Below, in pieces: positions 50,454 through 58,706 of a stretch of DNA of 64,000 nucleotides. How positions within the stretch are numbered: the first letter of the stretch is position 1; every line of letters begins with the position of its first letter. Below the pieces are notes generated by a model. That model searched no databases. It was not told where the DNA came from and saw nothing but the letters and a program-made list of their open reading frames with translations. The position numbers and the translations under genes were made by a program. Source of the DNA: Gemmatimonadaceae bacterium (lineage in GTDB: Bacteria; Gemmatimonadota; Gemmatimonadetes; Gemmatimonadales; Gemmatimonadaceae); assembly GCA_020851035.1 (NCBI GenBank), contig JADZDM010000025.1:186001-250000 (forward strand). The letters are read 5' to 3'.

Positions 50454-51712
50454 CCCGTCGCTGGGGCCTCACGGCGCTGCTGGCGCTGGTCACATCCGTT
50501 CCAGCGGACGCGCAGCACCTGCTGGTGGCCATGGACGACGAGCAGCGGAACCACCTCAAGGCCTACGGCCTCACGTACGCGGCGCTGCAGCGCACGGAGA
50601 AGGCGGAGTGGCTGCTGAACTACCGTGGCGGCTCGTTCCTGCTGCTCGACACGCCGGCCACGCGGCGTCGCGCCGGGATCGACGGGGTGTCGGTGACGTC
50701 GCTGGACGACAATGCGCTGGCGGCGATCCGCACCGAGATGGCGGGTGGCAACTTCGACGCCGTGCCGCTGGAACGGGCGCCGAAGGTGGCGATCTACTCG
50801 CCGCCGAGCGCGAACCCGTGGGACGACGCGGTGACAATCGCCCTCGACTACGCGGGGATCCCGTACACGAAGGTGTGGGACCCCGAGGTGATGGCGGGTG
50901 ACCTCACGAAGTACGAGTGGCTGCACCTGCACCACGAGGACTTCACGGGGCAGTACAACAAGTTCTACATCTCGTACCGCGGCAGCCCGTGGTTCATCAC
51001 GCAGGTGAACCGCACGGTGGCGCAGGCGCGGCAGCTCGGGTTCAGCAATGTGCCGGCGCTGAAGAAGGCGGTGGCGGAACGGATGCGCGCGTACGTGGAG
51101 AACGGCGGCTTCCTGTTCGCGATGTGCGGGGCCACCGAGACGCTGGAGCTGGCCATCGCCGGCGCCACGGTGGACATCTCGAGCAGCTTCGCCGACGGCA
51201 CGCCGATGGACGCCGACGCCGACCAGAAGATGGACTGGTCCCGTGCCTTCGCGGTGCAGAATGCGCACATCGAGCCCAGCCCGCTGATCAACAGCATGAG
51301 CGACATCGACGGGCACCAGGTGAACGTGCCGGGCCGCCGCCGGCCGCTGGGGACCTTCAGCCTGTTCGCGTTCTCGGCCAAGCTCGACCCGGTGCCGACC
51401 ATGCTCACGCAGGACCATCGCTCGGTGCTGCAGGACTTCTACGGCGTGACCACGAGCTTCACCAAGACGACGCTCAAGCCGGGCACGCGGGTGCTGGCGA
51501 ACGAGGATGGAATGCCGCTGGCGAAGTACATCCACGGCAGCTACGGCAAGGGTGCCTGGACCTTCCTGGGCGGGCACGATCCCGAGGACCCGCAGCACGA
51601 GGTGGGGGCCGCACCGACGGACCTGTCGCTGTACCCGTCATCGCCAGGGTACCGCCTGATCCTGAACAACGTGCTGTTCCCGGCCGCGCAGAAGAAGCCG
51701 CGCAAGACGTGA
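50450..51712 (+). CDS. AsnB-like conserved exported protein (name likely a misnomer)
   Basis: The 420-aa protein begins at GTG (50450-50452), overlapping the TPR stop codon (GTGA). A signal peptide (RRWGLTALLALVTSVPADA) precedes HLLVAMDDEQRNHLKAYGLT and EWLLNYRGGSFLL. The stretch WLHLHHEDFTGQYNKFY is strongly conserved in a Bacteroidota family annotated as asparagine synthetase B. Neither an N-terminal cysteine nucleophile nor an ATP-pyrophosphatase motif is present, so amide synthesis is unlikely; an amidotransferase-like fold (ENGGFLFAMCGATETLEL has a Cys in the loop) is more plausible. It closes the operon, which ends near a terminator at 51763. Confidence 0.75.
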   Translation: MTRRWGLTALLALVTSVPADAQHLLVAMDDEQRNHLKAYGLTYAALQRTEKAEWLLNYRGGSFLLLDTPATRRRAGIDGVSVTSLDDNALAAIRTEMAGGNFDAVPLERAPKVAIYSPPSANPWDDAVTIALDYAGIPYTKVWDPEVMAGDLTKYEWLHLHHEDFTGQYNKFYISYRGSPWFITQVNRTVAQARQLGFSNVPALKKAVAERMRAYVENGGFLFAMCGATETLELAIAGATVDISSSFADGTPMDADADQKMDWSRAFAVQNAHIEPSPLINSMSDIDGHQVNVPGRRRPLGTFSLFAFSAKLDPVPTMLTQDHRSVLQDFYGVTTSFTKTTLKPGTRVLANEDGMPLAKYIHGSYGKGAWTFLGGHDPEDPQHEVGAAPTDLSLYPSSPGYRLILNNVLFPAAQKKPRKT

Positions 51713-51762
51713 GCGGGTGAGCGGCGCCGGGGGTGATGCGGTGCTCCGGCCACTCGACGACC

Positions 51763-51793
51763 GCCCCCGCCGCGCGCGCATCGCGACGGGGGC
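51763..51793. terminator. Hairpin between convergent genes
   Basis: GCCCCCG (51763-51769) is the perfect reverse complement of CGGGGGC (51787-51793). It lies in the 114-bp gap between the stop of the AsnB-like gene and the stop of the PEP-CTERM gene. No U-tract follows in either direction. Confidence 0.4.
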
Positions 51794-51826
51794 GTGGTAC
51801 AGCGTTCCGCCTGCGTCAGCGCCGCC

Positions 51827-52474
51827 TCAGCGCACGCGGCGACGGCGTGCGACCAGCCCGACGCCGGCCAGGCCCGTACCCATGAGAACCACCGAGGCCG
51901 GCTCCGGCACGACGCTCGGACTGCCAGGCCCGCCCGGCGTGAACGTGAGGCTTGCGATCTCCACGGCCATGCCGTCGGTCACGTTGTCACCCGTCCAGCG
52001 AAACTCGATGCTGTTGGCGCCGGACTGGAAGGCCGCCTCCGTCAGGGTGACGAACGATCCCCATTGCCAGATGTTGGGGCAGGGACTGCCGCCGGCGACG
52101 GCGGCGCCGTTGATGAACATCGAGACTGGACCGTTGTCCGCGGCACACCGCAGCTGCAGCGAGAATGCGTCACCGGTGGCCAGCGTGAAGAGTGACCGGA
52201 TGGCGTAGCTGCCGCCGCCGCCCGTGCCGGTCGGGGTTGCGGCGATCCACGTGCCGCCCGGTGCGCCGCCGGTCCACTGCCCGGGCGGCGTGACGACGAT
52301 GGAGGCGGCGTTCCAGGTCGGCGTTCCCGCCAGCGGGTTGGTGGAGACCTGCCAGCGGGAATCGAGCCCGCCGGCCTGGCTCGCGCCGGTGCTCACGAGC
52401 AACTGTGCGTCAGCCGCATGCGGCATCGTGACGGCCAGTCCCGCGACCACAATCCTGCGGAAAAGCGACTTCAT
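51827..52474 (-). CDS. PEP-CTERM sorting-signal protein
   Basis: Exported 215-aa protein. The signal peptide runs about MKSLFRRIVVAGLAVTMPHAADA. The middle part is beta-rich, with G/T-rich strands (GGGGSYAIRSLFTLATGDAF; SMFINGAAVAGGSPCPN) as in a carbohydrate-binding or pilin-like sandwich. The C-terminus carries the PEP-CTERM signal: VPEPASVVLMGTGLAGVGLV, followed by ARRRR. Such signals are processed by EpsH/exosortase, which is not in this window. ATG at 52472-52474 is used. The function of the beta domain is unknown. Confidence 0.88.
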   Translation of the reverse strand: MKSLFRRIVVAGLAVTMPHAADAQLLVSTGASQAGGLDSRWQVSTNPLAGTPTWNAASIVVTPPGQWTGGAPGGTWIAATPTGTGGGGSYAIRSLFTLATGDAFSLQLRCAADNGPVSMFINGAAVAGGSPCPNIWQWGSFVTLTEAAFQSGANSIEFRWTGDNVTDGMAVEIASLTFTPGGPGSPSVVPEPASVVLMGTGLAGVGLVARRRRVR

Positions 52475-52681
52475 CGTGCACACTCCATTCGAGAGGGTGA
52501 GGGATCCCCGCGCGCGGCGTGGTGCCGGGCAGTCGGGGAACGCAGGCCGGCACCGTGGCGAGTGACGGTCCTGTCATCATCCACGCGCAGGAGCGAGCAG
52601 AATCGTCTCATCCGCCATGTCCACCCGTCCCGGCAGCGGGGGACGCGCCCGAACACGCCCGAAAGTGCGTACATTCCCGCG

Positions 52682-55270
52682 ATGACGCGCCGAGTCAGGG
52701 CCGCACGGGCGGAGGAGACACTGCCGGACTTCCGCATCGCCGCGGCCGCTGCCGGGGCGATGCGCGTCGCCATCCGGCTGGCCGGTGGCCGCGAGGTGTG
52801 CTTCGTGTGCGCGGTGGATGGCGACGGCATGCTGGTCTCGGCCCGGGCCGTGGCGCGTGGCACCGCGGCGCAGGTGCTGGCGCTTCCGAACGTCGCGCAG
52901 CGCGGTGAGATGCTGGTGCACAACCATCCCTCGGGATGGCTCGAGCCCAGCGACGCCGACCTGCACATCGCGGCCCGCCTGCACGACGACGGCATCGGCT
53001 TCGGCATCTGCGACAACGACGTCACCGACCTGTACGTCGTGACTGAGGTGCCACGGGTGGCACCCCGGGTAGTGGTGCCGGGCGCGGTGATGGAGAAAGA
53101 CTTCAGCGCCGACGGTCCACTGGCGAAGGGGTTCGCCGCGTACGAGGCCCGCGACGGGCAGCGCGACATGGCCACCACCATCGCCCGGACGTATGCCGAT
53201 GGTGGCGTGGCGTTGCTGGAGGCGGGCACCGGCGTCGGCAAGTCGATGGCGTACCTGGTGCCGGCGCTGCGCTGGGCGGCGGCCAACAAAGAGCGCACGG
53301 TCGTCAGCACCAACACCATCACGCTGCAGGAGCAACTCGTCGGCAAGGACCTGCCGCTGCTGGCCGACCTGCTCAGCGACCAGCCGGTGCGGTTCGCGTT
53401 GCTGAAGGGCTGGCGGAACTATCTCTGCCTCTCGCGCCTGGTTCAGGCGGAGGCGGGGAGTGCCTCGCTGTTCGAGGCACCGCAGCGCGAGGAACTCGCC
53501 ATGCTCTCGGCGTGGGCGCGCGTCACCGCGGACGGGTCGGTGAGCGACCTGCCCACGCCACCGCGCCCGGACGTGTGGGACGAGGTGGCCGCGGAGGGCG
53601 ACCTCTGCACGCGGCTCAAGTGCCCGCACTTCGACACCTGCTTCGTGTTCAAGGCGCGCCGGGCCGCGGCCACCGCCGACGTGGTGGTGGTGAACCACTC
53701 GCTGCTGCTCGCCGACGTGGCCGTGCGCCGCCAGTCGCAGAACTGGGCCGAGGCGGCGGTGCTGCCGGCCTATTCGCACCTCGTGGTGGACGAGGGGCAC
53801 CACCTGGAGGATGCCGCCGCGAACCACCTCGGCAGCAGCGTGTCGAACCGCGCGATCACCAAGCTGCTGAACCGGCTCGAGCGACGCGGCGGCCGCGAGC
53901 CGAAGGGGCTGCTGCCCACGCTCGAGACGCGCCTCATGGCGCGCGGTGACCTGCTCAGCGTGGCGAGCCTCGACCTGTTGCGCGCGCGCCTGCGCCCCGC
54001 GGTGGAGGTGGCACGCGGCGATGCCGGCATGCTGTTCGACCGGGTGGCCCTCTGGATGCAGGAAGGGAAGGTGGCCACAGTGCGGCTGACACCGGCGCTG
54101 CATGGCGAGGCGGTGTGGCGCGACGGGCTGGCCATCGCCCTCGGCAACCTCGTGAACGCGCTCGAGACCATCGGCGAGAACCTGCGGCTGATCCGCGAAC
54201 GCCTCGAGACCGAGGATGAACGTGACGATGCGCTGCTGCAGCTGCTCGCCGAGCTGCGCGCGGTCGGGTCGCGGACGGCGGCGCAGCGTGACGCCCTGCG
54301 TGCCACGCTCGATCCCACCGACGGTGCGCCAGGCTACGTGCGATGGGCCGAGCTGCGCGGCAACAGCGCGATGTTCACGGCGCGGGGCACCCTGGCCTCG
54401 CCCACGGTGCTGCTCTACAGCGTCCCGCTGGATCTCGCGCCGATCCTGCGCGAGGACCTGTTCGGCCGGCTGAGCAGCACCGTCGTGACCAGCGCCACGC
54501 TCACCGCCGACGCGAACTTCGGGTTCCTGATGGGGCGGCTCGGGCTGTCCGACACCGATGCGCACGTCGAGACGGCGCTGTTCCCGTCACCGTTCGACTA
54601 TCGCGCCAACGCGCTGCTGGTGGTGCCGAGTGACACGCCGGCGCCGAACGTGGACCCGGCGGGGCACCAGCGGGCTGTGGTGACGCACGTGCTGGACGTG
54701 GCGGAGGCGAGTGACGGTGGGCTGTTCGTGCTCGCGACGAGCCATCGGGACGTGAAGTCGCTGGCGAACGCGCTGCGTGAGGCGTGCATCGCCAACGGCT
54801 GGCCGCTGCTGGTGCACGGTGAGGACGGTCGCGACACGCAGCTCCGCCGCTTCCGGGAATCGGGACGGGCGATCCTCATCGGCACCGCGACGTTCTGGGA
54901 GGGGGTGGATGTGCCCGGCCATGCACTGCGCGGGCTGGTCATCACGAAGCTGCCGTTCCGCGTGCCCACCGAGCCGATGGTGGCGGCGCAGTGCGAGGCG
55001 ATCGAGTCGCGCGGCGGCGATCCCTTCATGGAGTACATGCTGCCGCACGCCACGCTGCGCCTGAAGCAGGGCGTCGGTCGCCTCATCCGCACCGCGAGTG
55101 ACCGTGGCGTGATCGTGCTGGACGACGTGCGTGTCGTGACGAAGCGGTACGGGCGCGGGGTGCTGGACGCACTGCCGCCGGCGCGGCGGGTGCTGGCGCC
55201 GTGGGCCGAGGCGGAGCGGAGCATCGCCGCGTTCTATGCCGTTCCTCCCGCCGCCGTCGGCAGTACCTGA
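52682..55270 (+). CDS. Fusion of JAB/RadC-like domain and DinG-type helicase
   Basis: The 862-aa protein joins two parts. Residues ~20-130 are a JAB/MPN (RadC-like) metal-binding domain, with HNHPSG at 80-85 and S90/D93 completing HxHx(n)SxxD. Residues ~150-850 are a DinG/XPD-type 5'-3' helicase: Walker A EAGTGVGKS, DEGHHLED as Walker B, an iron-sulphur cysteine set (NYLCLSRL and LCTRLKCPHFDTC), and later motifs GTATFWEGVDVPG and LKQGVGRLIRTASDRG, of which QGVGRLIR is the last helicase motif. Plain DinG proteins lack the N-terminal JAB domain. ATG at 52682 is used; the upstream extension is a shadow of the PEP-CTERM region. Confidence 0.88.
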   Translation: MTRRVRAARAEETLPDFRIAAAAAGAMRVAIRLAGGREVCFVCAVDGDGMLVSARAVARGTAAQVLALPNVAQRGEMLVHNHPSGWLEPSDADLHIAARLHDDGIGFGICDNDVTDLYVVTEVPRVAPRVVVPGAVMEKDFSADGPLAKGFAAYEARDGQRDMATTIARTYADGGVALLEAGTGVGKSMAYLVPALRWAAANKERTVVSTNTITLQEQLVGKDLPLLADLLSDQPVRFALLKGWRNYLCLSRLVQAEAGSASLFEAPQREELAMLSAWARVTADGSVSDLPTPPRPDVWDEVAAEGDLCTRLKCPHFDTCFVFKARRAAATADVVVVNHSLLLADVAVRRQSQNWAEAAVLPAYSHLVVDEGHHLEDAAANHLGSSVSNRAITKLLNRLERRGGREPKGLLPTLETRLMARGDLLSVASLDLLRARLRPAVEVARGDAGMLFDRVALWMQEGKVATVRLTPALHGEAVWRDGLAIALGNLVNALETIGENLRLIRERLETEDERDDALLQLLAELRAVGSRTAAQRDALRATLDPTDGAPGYVRWAELRGNSAMFTARGTLASPTVLLYSVPLDLAPILREDLFGRLSSTVVTSATLTADANFGFLMGRLGLSDTDAHVETALFPSPFDYRANALLVVPSDTPAPNVDPAGHQRAVVTHVLDVAEASDGGLFVLATSHRDVKSLANALREACIANGWPLLVHGEDGRDTQLRRFRESGRAILIGTATFWEGVDVPGHALRGLVITKLPFRVPTEPMVAAQCEAIESRGGDPFMEYMLPHATLRLKQGVGRLIRTASDRGVIVLDDVRVVTKRYGRGVLDALPPARRVLAPWAEAERSIAAFYAVPPAAVGST

Positions 55271-55306
55271 GCCTCCGCCGCCCACCCTCCTGTCCCAGAG
55301 TTGCCC

Positions 55307-55927
55307 ATGTCCCTCGAGCGCCCCGGCAAGATCGTCTGCGTCGGCCGCAACTATCGCGAGCATGCGAAGGAACTCGGCAATGCCGTGCCGTCGCAGCCGC
55401 TGCTGTTCCTGAAGCCGTCCTCGTCGATCATCCACTCCGGCGAGGCGATCGTGTCGCCGGCGCTCTCCCGCCAGGTCGAGCACGAGGGCGAGATCGGCGT
55501 CGTCATCGGCCGTCCCATCAGGCGGGCCACCGAGGCTCAGGCGCTGGCCGCGGTGCGCGGGATCGTCGCCCTGAACGACGTCACCGCCCGCGACATCCAG
55601 AAGTCCGACCCCCAATGGACCCGCGGCAAGGGGTTCGACACCTTCTGCCCGATCGGCCCGGAATGGGCCGGCATCCCCGATTTCGCCGCCCTCGAGGTGG
55701 TCTGCCGGGTCAACGGTGTCGTCCGCCAGCGGGGCACCGGGGCCGAGATGGTGTTTTCCGTGCCGGTGCTGCTGGCCTACATTTCCCAGGTCATGACGCT
55801 GGAGCCGGGGGACATCGTGGCCACCGGCACGCCGGCGGGTGTGGGCCCGCTCGCGCCCGGGGATGTGGTGGAGGTCGAAGTGGTCGGACTGAGCACCGTG
55901 TCAAACCCTGTCGTCGCCGAAAGCTGA
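55307..55927 (+). CDS. Fumarylacetoacetate hydrolase-family protein
   Basis: Hydrolase of 206 aa with the FAH C-terminal fold. Family motifs: KIVCVGRNYREHAKELG, FLKPSSSIIHSGE, EHEGEIGVVIG (metal ligands E..E.), DVTARDIQKSD, KGFDTFCPIGP and GDIVATGTPAGVGPLAPGD. It is of the short MhpD/HpcE-like type. Substrates (acylpyruvates, oxaloacetate or aromatic breakdown products) cannot be told. ATG at 55307 is chosen because it begins this conserved core. Its TGA overlaps the next ATG (TGATG). Confidence 0.92.
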   Translation: MSLERPGKIVCVGRNYREHAKELGNAVPSQPLLFLKPSSSIIHSGEAIVSPALSRQVEHEGEIGVVIGRPIRRATEAQALAAVRGIVALNDVTARDIQKSDPQWTRGKGFDTFCPIGPEWAGIPDFAALEVVCRVNGVVRQRGTGAEMVFSVPVLLAYISQVMTLEPGDIVATGTPAGVGPLAPGDVVEVEVVGLSTVSNPVVAES

Positions 55928-57111
55928 TGCCTCCCCGCTCGCGCCGGTTCGAGTCGCTCCCCGAGTACCCGCTGGCCCTGATTCCGATCAGGAAGCGGGA
56001 ACTGCTGGCGCGTGGCGTGGACGTGATCGACCTCGGTGCCGGCGATGCCGACCTCGCGCCGCCCGCCGCGGCGGTGCAGGCGCTGGCCGACGCCTCGCGC
56101 GTGCCCGCGATGAACCGCTACGGCTTCGGACTCGGCAACCCGGCCTATCGTGACGCGATCAGCGGGTGGATGGAGCGCCGGTTCGGCGTGCGGTTCAACC
56201 CCACCACCGAGATCGTGCCGTTGCTCGGGAGCAAGGAGGGGCTGTCGCACCTGGCACTCGGCTACGTGGACCGCGGTGACGTCACCATCATCCCCGAGCC
56301 CGGCTACAGCCCGTACACCGGCGGCACGCTGCTCAGCGATGGCGAGCCGTACAAGGTGGCGTTGCGTCCGGAGAACGACTTCCTGGTGGACCTGGACGCC
56401 ATCCCGGCCGACGTGCTGCGGCGCGCGCGACTGCTCTACCTGAACTACCCGAACAATCCCACCGCCGCGATTGCGCCGCCGGACTACCTGTCGCGGGTGG
56501 TGGCGCGGTGCCGCGAGCTGGACCTGCTGCTGGTGTACGACAACGCGTACTCCGAGATGGGGTTCGACGGCTACGTGCCGCCGAGCATCTTCGAGACGGA
56601 TGGTGCCCGCGACGTGGCGATCGAGTTCCACTCGCTCTCGAAGACGTACAACATGACCGGCTGGCGGTGCGGCTGGGCATGCGGGCGTCCCGATGTCATG
56701 GCGACCCTGGCCAAGATCAAGAGCTACGTGGACACCGGGCACTTCATGGCCGTGCAGCAGGCCGGTGCGGCGGCGATCGGGAGCTGGGCCGACTTCGTGC
56801 CGGGGAACACCGCGGTGTTCCAGGCGCGCCGGGACGCGGCGGTGGAGGCGTTCCGCGCGGCCGGGTTCGCCTGCGCGGTGCCGCAGGCCACGATGTACCT
56901 CTGGATCCCGCTGCCGGAGGGCATCCCGTCGGAACGTTTCGCGGAGCGGCTGCTGGAGGACGAGGGCGTGGTGGTGATGCCGGGAACCGGATTCGGTCCG
57001 GGGGGTGAAGGATTCTACCGCATCAGCTTCATCACCACGCCGGACCGGCTTCGCGAGGCGGCGGTGCGGGCTGGTCGCGTGCTCGCCTCCTTCGCTGCCC
57101 CCGTCGCATGA
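55927..57111 (+). CDS. Class I/II aminotransferase, LL-diaminopimelate aminotransferase-like
   Basis: PLP-dependent enzyme of 394 aa. Motifs: RFESLPEYPLALIPIRK, VIDLGAGDADLAPP, YGFGLGNPAYRDAI, LLGSKEGLSHLAL, EPGYSPYTGG, LLYLNYPNNPTAA, LVYDNAYSEMGFDGY and the PLP-lysine region SLSKTYNMTGWRCGW. The combination is typical of the LL-DAP aminotransferase/AspC-like group. Whether it makes LL-diaminopimelate is not determined. Its ATG overlaps the upstream stop, and its TGA overlaps the ATG of the next gene, so it is translated with both neighbours. Confidence 0.9.
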   Translation: MPPRSRRFESLPEYPLALIPIRKRELLARGVDVIDLGAGDADLAPPAAAVQALADASRVPAMNRYGFGLGNPAYRDAISGWMERRFGVRFNPTTEIVPLLGSKEGLSHLALGYVDRGDVTIIPEPGYSPYTGGTLLSDGEPYKVALRPENDFLVDLDAIPADVLRRARLLYLNYPNNPTAAIAPPDYLSRVVARCRELDLLLVYDNAYSEMGFDGYVPPSIFETDGARDVAIEFHSLSKTYNMTGWRCGWACGRPDVMATLAKIKSYVDTGHFMAVQQAGAAAIGSWADFVPGNTAVFQARRDAAVEAFRAAGFACAVPQATMYLWIPLPEGIPSERFAERLLEDEGVVVMPGTGFGPGGEGFYRISFITTPDRLREAAVRAGRVLASFAAPVA

Positions 57112-58010
57112 TCTTCTCCCGTCGCCCCCCCGAGCAGCGTTCGCCCGGCGCGATCGCCATCTCGGTCGCGCTGCACCTCGTGCTGGGGGTGGGGCTGCTG
57201 CGGGTGGTGCTCGGCCACAACGGCATCGCCGAGTGGCTGGTGGGCCCCGAGGGGCGGGCGCAGAGCGAGAGGGTGGTGGTGGTGGCCGTGACGCCGCCGC
57301 GAGGAAACTCGGCAGCGGGCGGGGCCGCGGAGAGCGCGACCATCCGGCCCAGCGTCTCGCGTGCTCCCGGGCCGCTGGTGGCCCCATCGGCCGCGCCGAC
57401 CGCGGCGCCAGATGCCGCCGGAGGCCGCGGCGGGGCGGGGGGAGGCACCGGCAACGGCTATGGCCGCGGCACCGGGTCCGGCGTTGCCCGGGGCATCGTG
57501 CCCGGGTACGACCCTCGCCTCTATCCGGGCTCGCCGGAAGCGCCGCCGCGCGAGGCGCTGACGCCGAAGGAGCGCCTGGACAGCGTGATCGCCGAGCGGT
57601 TCGCGCAGTACGAGGACAGCCTTGCCAACGCGCCGCAGAGCAATGTGACGCAGGACGGGCGTGCCGACCTCACGTTCAAGCGTGGCGGGCGGACCTACGG
57701 CTGGACGCGGAAGGGCATCGTGCTCGGCAAGTACACGCTGCCTGCGCCGCTGCTGGCGCTGCTGCCACTCAACAACATCGGTGGCAACCCGTCAGCGCTG
57801 ATGCGTGGCGAGTTCCCGACGCAGATGCGGAACCAGATCCAGGCCGGTGCCCAGGTGGCACTGAACGCCGAGACGTTCAACGAGCGGGTGAAGCGCATCC
57901 GCGAGCGCCGTGACCGCGAGCGTCGCGAGGCGCGCGAGGGGCAACCGTCCGTGCAGCAGCCGATCCAGCAGCCGATCCAGCAGGCGGCACCACCGCAGCC
58001 GGATCGCTGA
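57108..58010 (+). CDS. Hypothetical membrane-anchored protein, TonB-like layout
   Basis: Unrecognised 300-aa protein. One N-terminal transmembrane helix (AIAISVALHLVLGVGLLRVVL), with ISVALHL as in TonB-like proteins, is followed by a long A/P/G-rich linker and then a compact C-terminal part with a strand-rich stretch (DLTFKRGGRTYGWTRKGIVL) and a basic R/E-rich tail ending in a QPIQQ repeat. A TonB C-terminal domain cannot be confirmed. It overlaps the aminotransferase gene by ATGA and is back-to-back with lexA: its TGA (58008-58010) directly adjoins the stop of lexA. Confidence 0.55.
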   Translation: MIFSRRPPEQRSPGAIAISVALHLVLGVGLLRVVLGHNGIAEWLVGPEGRAQSERVVVVAVTPPRGNSAAGGAAESATIRPSVSRAPGPLVAPSAAPTAAPDAAGGRGGAGGGTGNGYGRGTGSGVARGIVPGYDPRLYPGSPEAPPREALTPKERLDSVIAERFAQYEDSLANAPQSNVTQDGRADLTFKRGGRTYGWTRKGIVLGKYTLPAPLLALLPLNNIGGNPSALMRGEFPTQMRNQIQAGAQVALNAETFNERVKRIRERRDRERREAREGQPSVQQPIQQPIQQAAPPQPDR

Positions 58011-58661
58011 TCAGGCGGCGGCTTCGGCGTCGGGGCCCTCGGCCTCGACCTGCAACTGCGCGCGGAAGATCCCGCTGACCACGCCCAGCACCGTGTGCGT
58101 GTCGCCCGCAGCGACGGTGATTGCCGGTGCCGCATCGCCCATCGCCACCAGCACCGTCTCCGCCCCGCGCTGTTCGACGGTGCGCACAGTGGCCTCATCG
58201 CCGATGCGCACGGCCACCAGGTCGCCGTCGAGGGCGGCGTAGTCGGGGTTCACGAGGACGGTGTCGTCGCGGCGGATGCCGCACCGCAGCATGCCATCGT
58301 CCACGACGCGCACGAAGAAGGCGTTGTCGCCCGGCACGAGGCGGCGGTCCACGACGATCGCGTCGCTGCGGAGTTCGGGCGTGATGGCCGGGCCGGCGGC
58401 GGAGACGCGGGCGTAGAACGGGACGGTGCGGGTGGCGCCGGCCTGTGCGCCGAGGATGCGCAGCCCTCGCGAGCGGGCCTGGTTGCGCTGGATGTAGCCC
58501 TTCCGGGCCAGGCTGCCGAGCACGTCGGACACCGTCTTGGTCGACTTGATGTCGAACTCGCGGCCGATCTCGCGGATGCTCGGCTGGTAGCTGTTGGCTG
58601 CGAGGAACTCGATGAGGTACTGGTAGACCTTCTCTTCGACCGGCGTCAGAACGTCACTCAT
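58011..58661 (-). CDS. lexA: LexA-like repressor lacking the catalytic dyad
   Basis: The 216-aa protein has a LexA winged helix (YQPSIREIGREFDIKSTKTVSD, with SIREIGREF and KGYIQRN typical) and a LexA S24 domain beginning VPFYARVSAAGPAI; the A89-G90 scissile bond is retained. However the catalytic serine of the usual GDSM motif is glycine (VVDDGM, G123) and the general-base lysine of TVKR is arginine (TVRT, R160). It should bind DNA but not cleave itself. The codons are unambiguous (GGC and CGC), and the frame is intact on both sides. ATG at 58659-58661; its ribosome-binding site GGGGAG lies in a hairpin arm. Confidence 0.85.
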   Translation of the reverse strand: MSDVLTPVEEKVYQYLIEFLAANSYQPSIREIGREFDIKSTKTVSDVLGSLARKGYIQRNQARSRGLRILGAQAGATRTVPFYARVSAAGPAITPELRSDAIVVDRRLVPGDNAFFVRVVDDGMLRCGIRRDDTVLVNPDYAALDGDLVAVRIGDEATVRTVEQRGAETVLVAMGDAAPAITVAAGDTHTVLGVVSGIFRAQLQVEAEGPDAEAAA

Positions 58662-58662
58662 G

Positions 58663-58695
58663 GGGCTCCCCTGCGATCCGGTGCGCAGGGAGCCC
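58663..58695 (-). promoter_or_regulatory. Hairpin masking the lexA ribosome-binding site
   Basis: GGGCTCC (58663-58669) and CTGCG (58671-58675) pair with CGCAG (58684-58688) and GGAGCCC (58689-58695), a 12-bp stem with one bulged base. On the minus strand the GGGGAG ribosome-binding site of lexA (immediately before ATG) lies in the second arm. Because it also lies just after the gltX stop codon, it could instead limit read-through from gltX. Confidence 0.5.
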
Positions 58696-58706
58696 GGAGG
58701 TGGGCC

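Noticed and set aside
58011-58661. Frameshift or sequencing error explaining the missing LexA catalytic residues
   Set aside because: The reading frame and flanking conserved residues are intact on both sides of each change, and the two changes are separate single codons.
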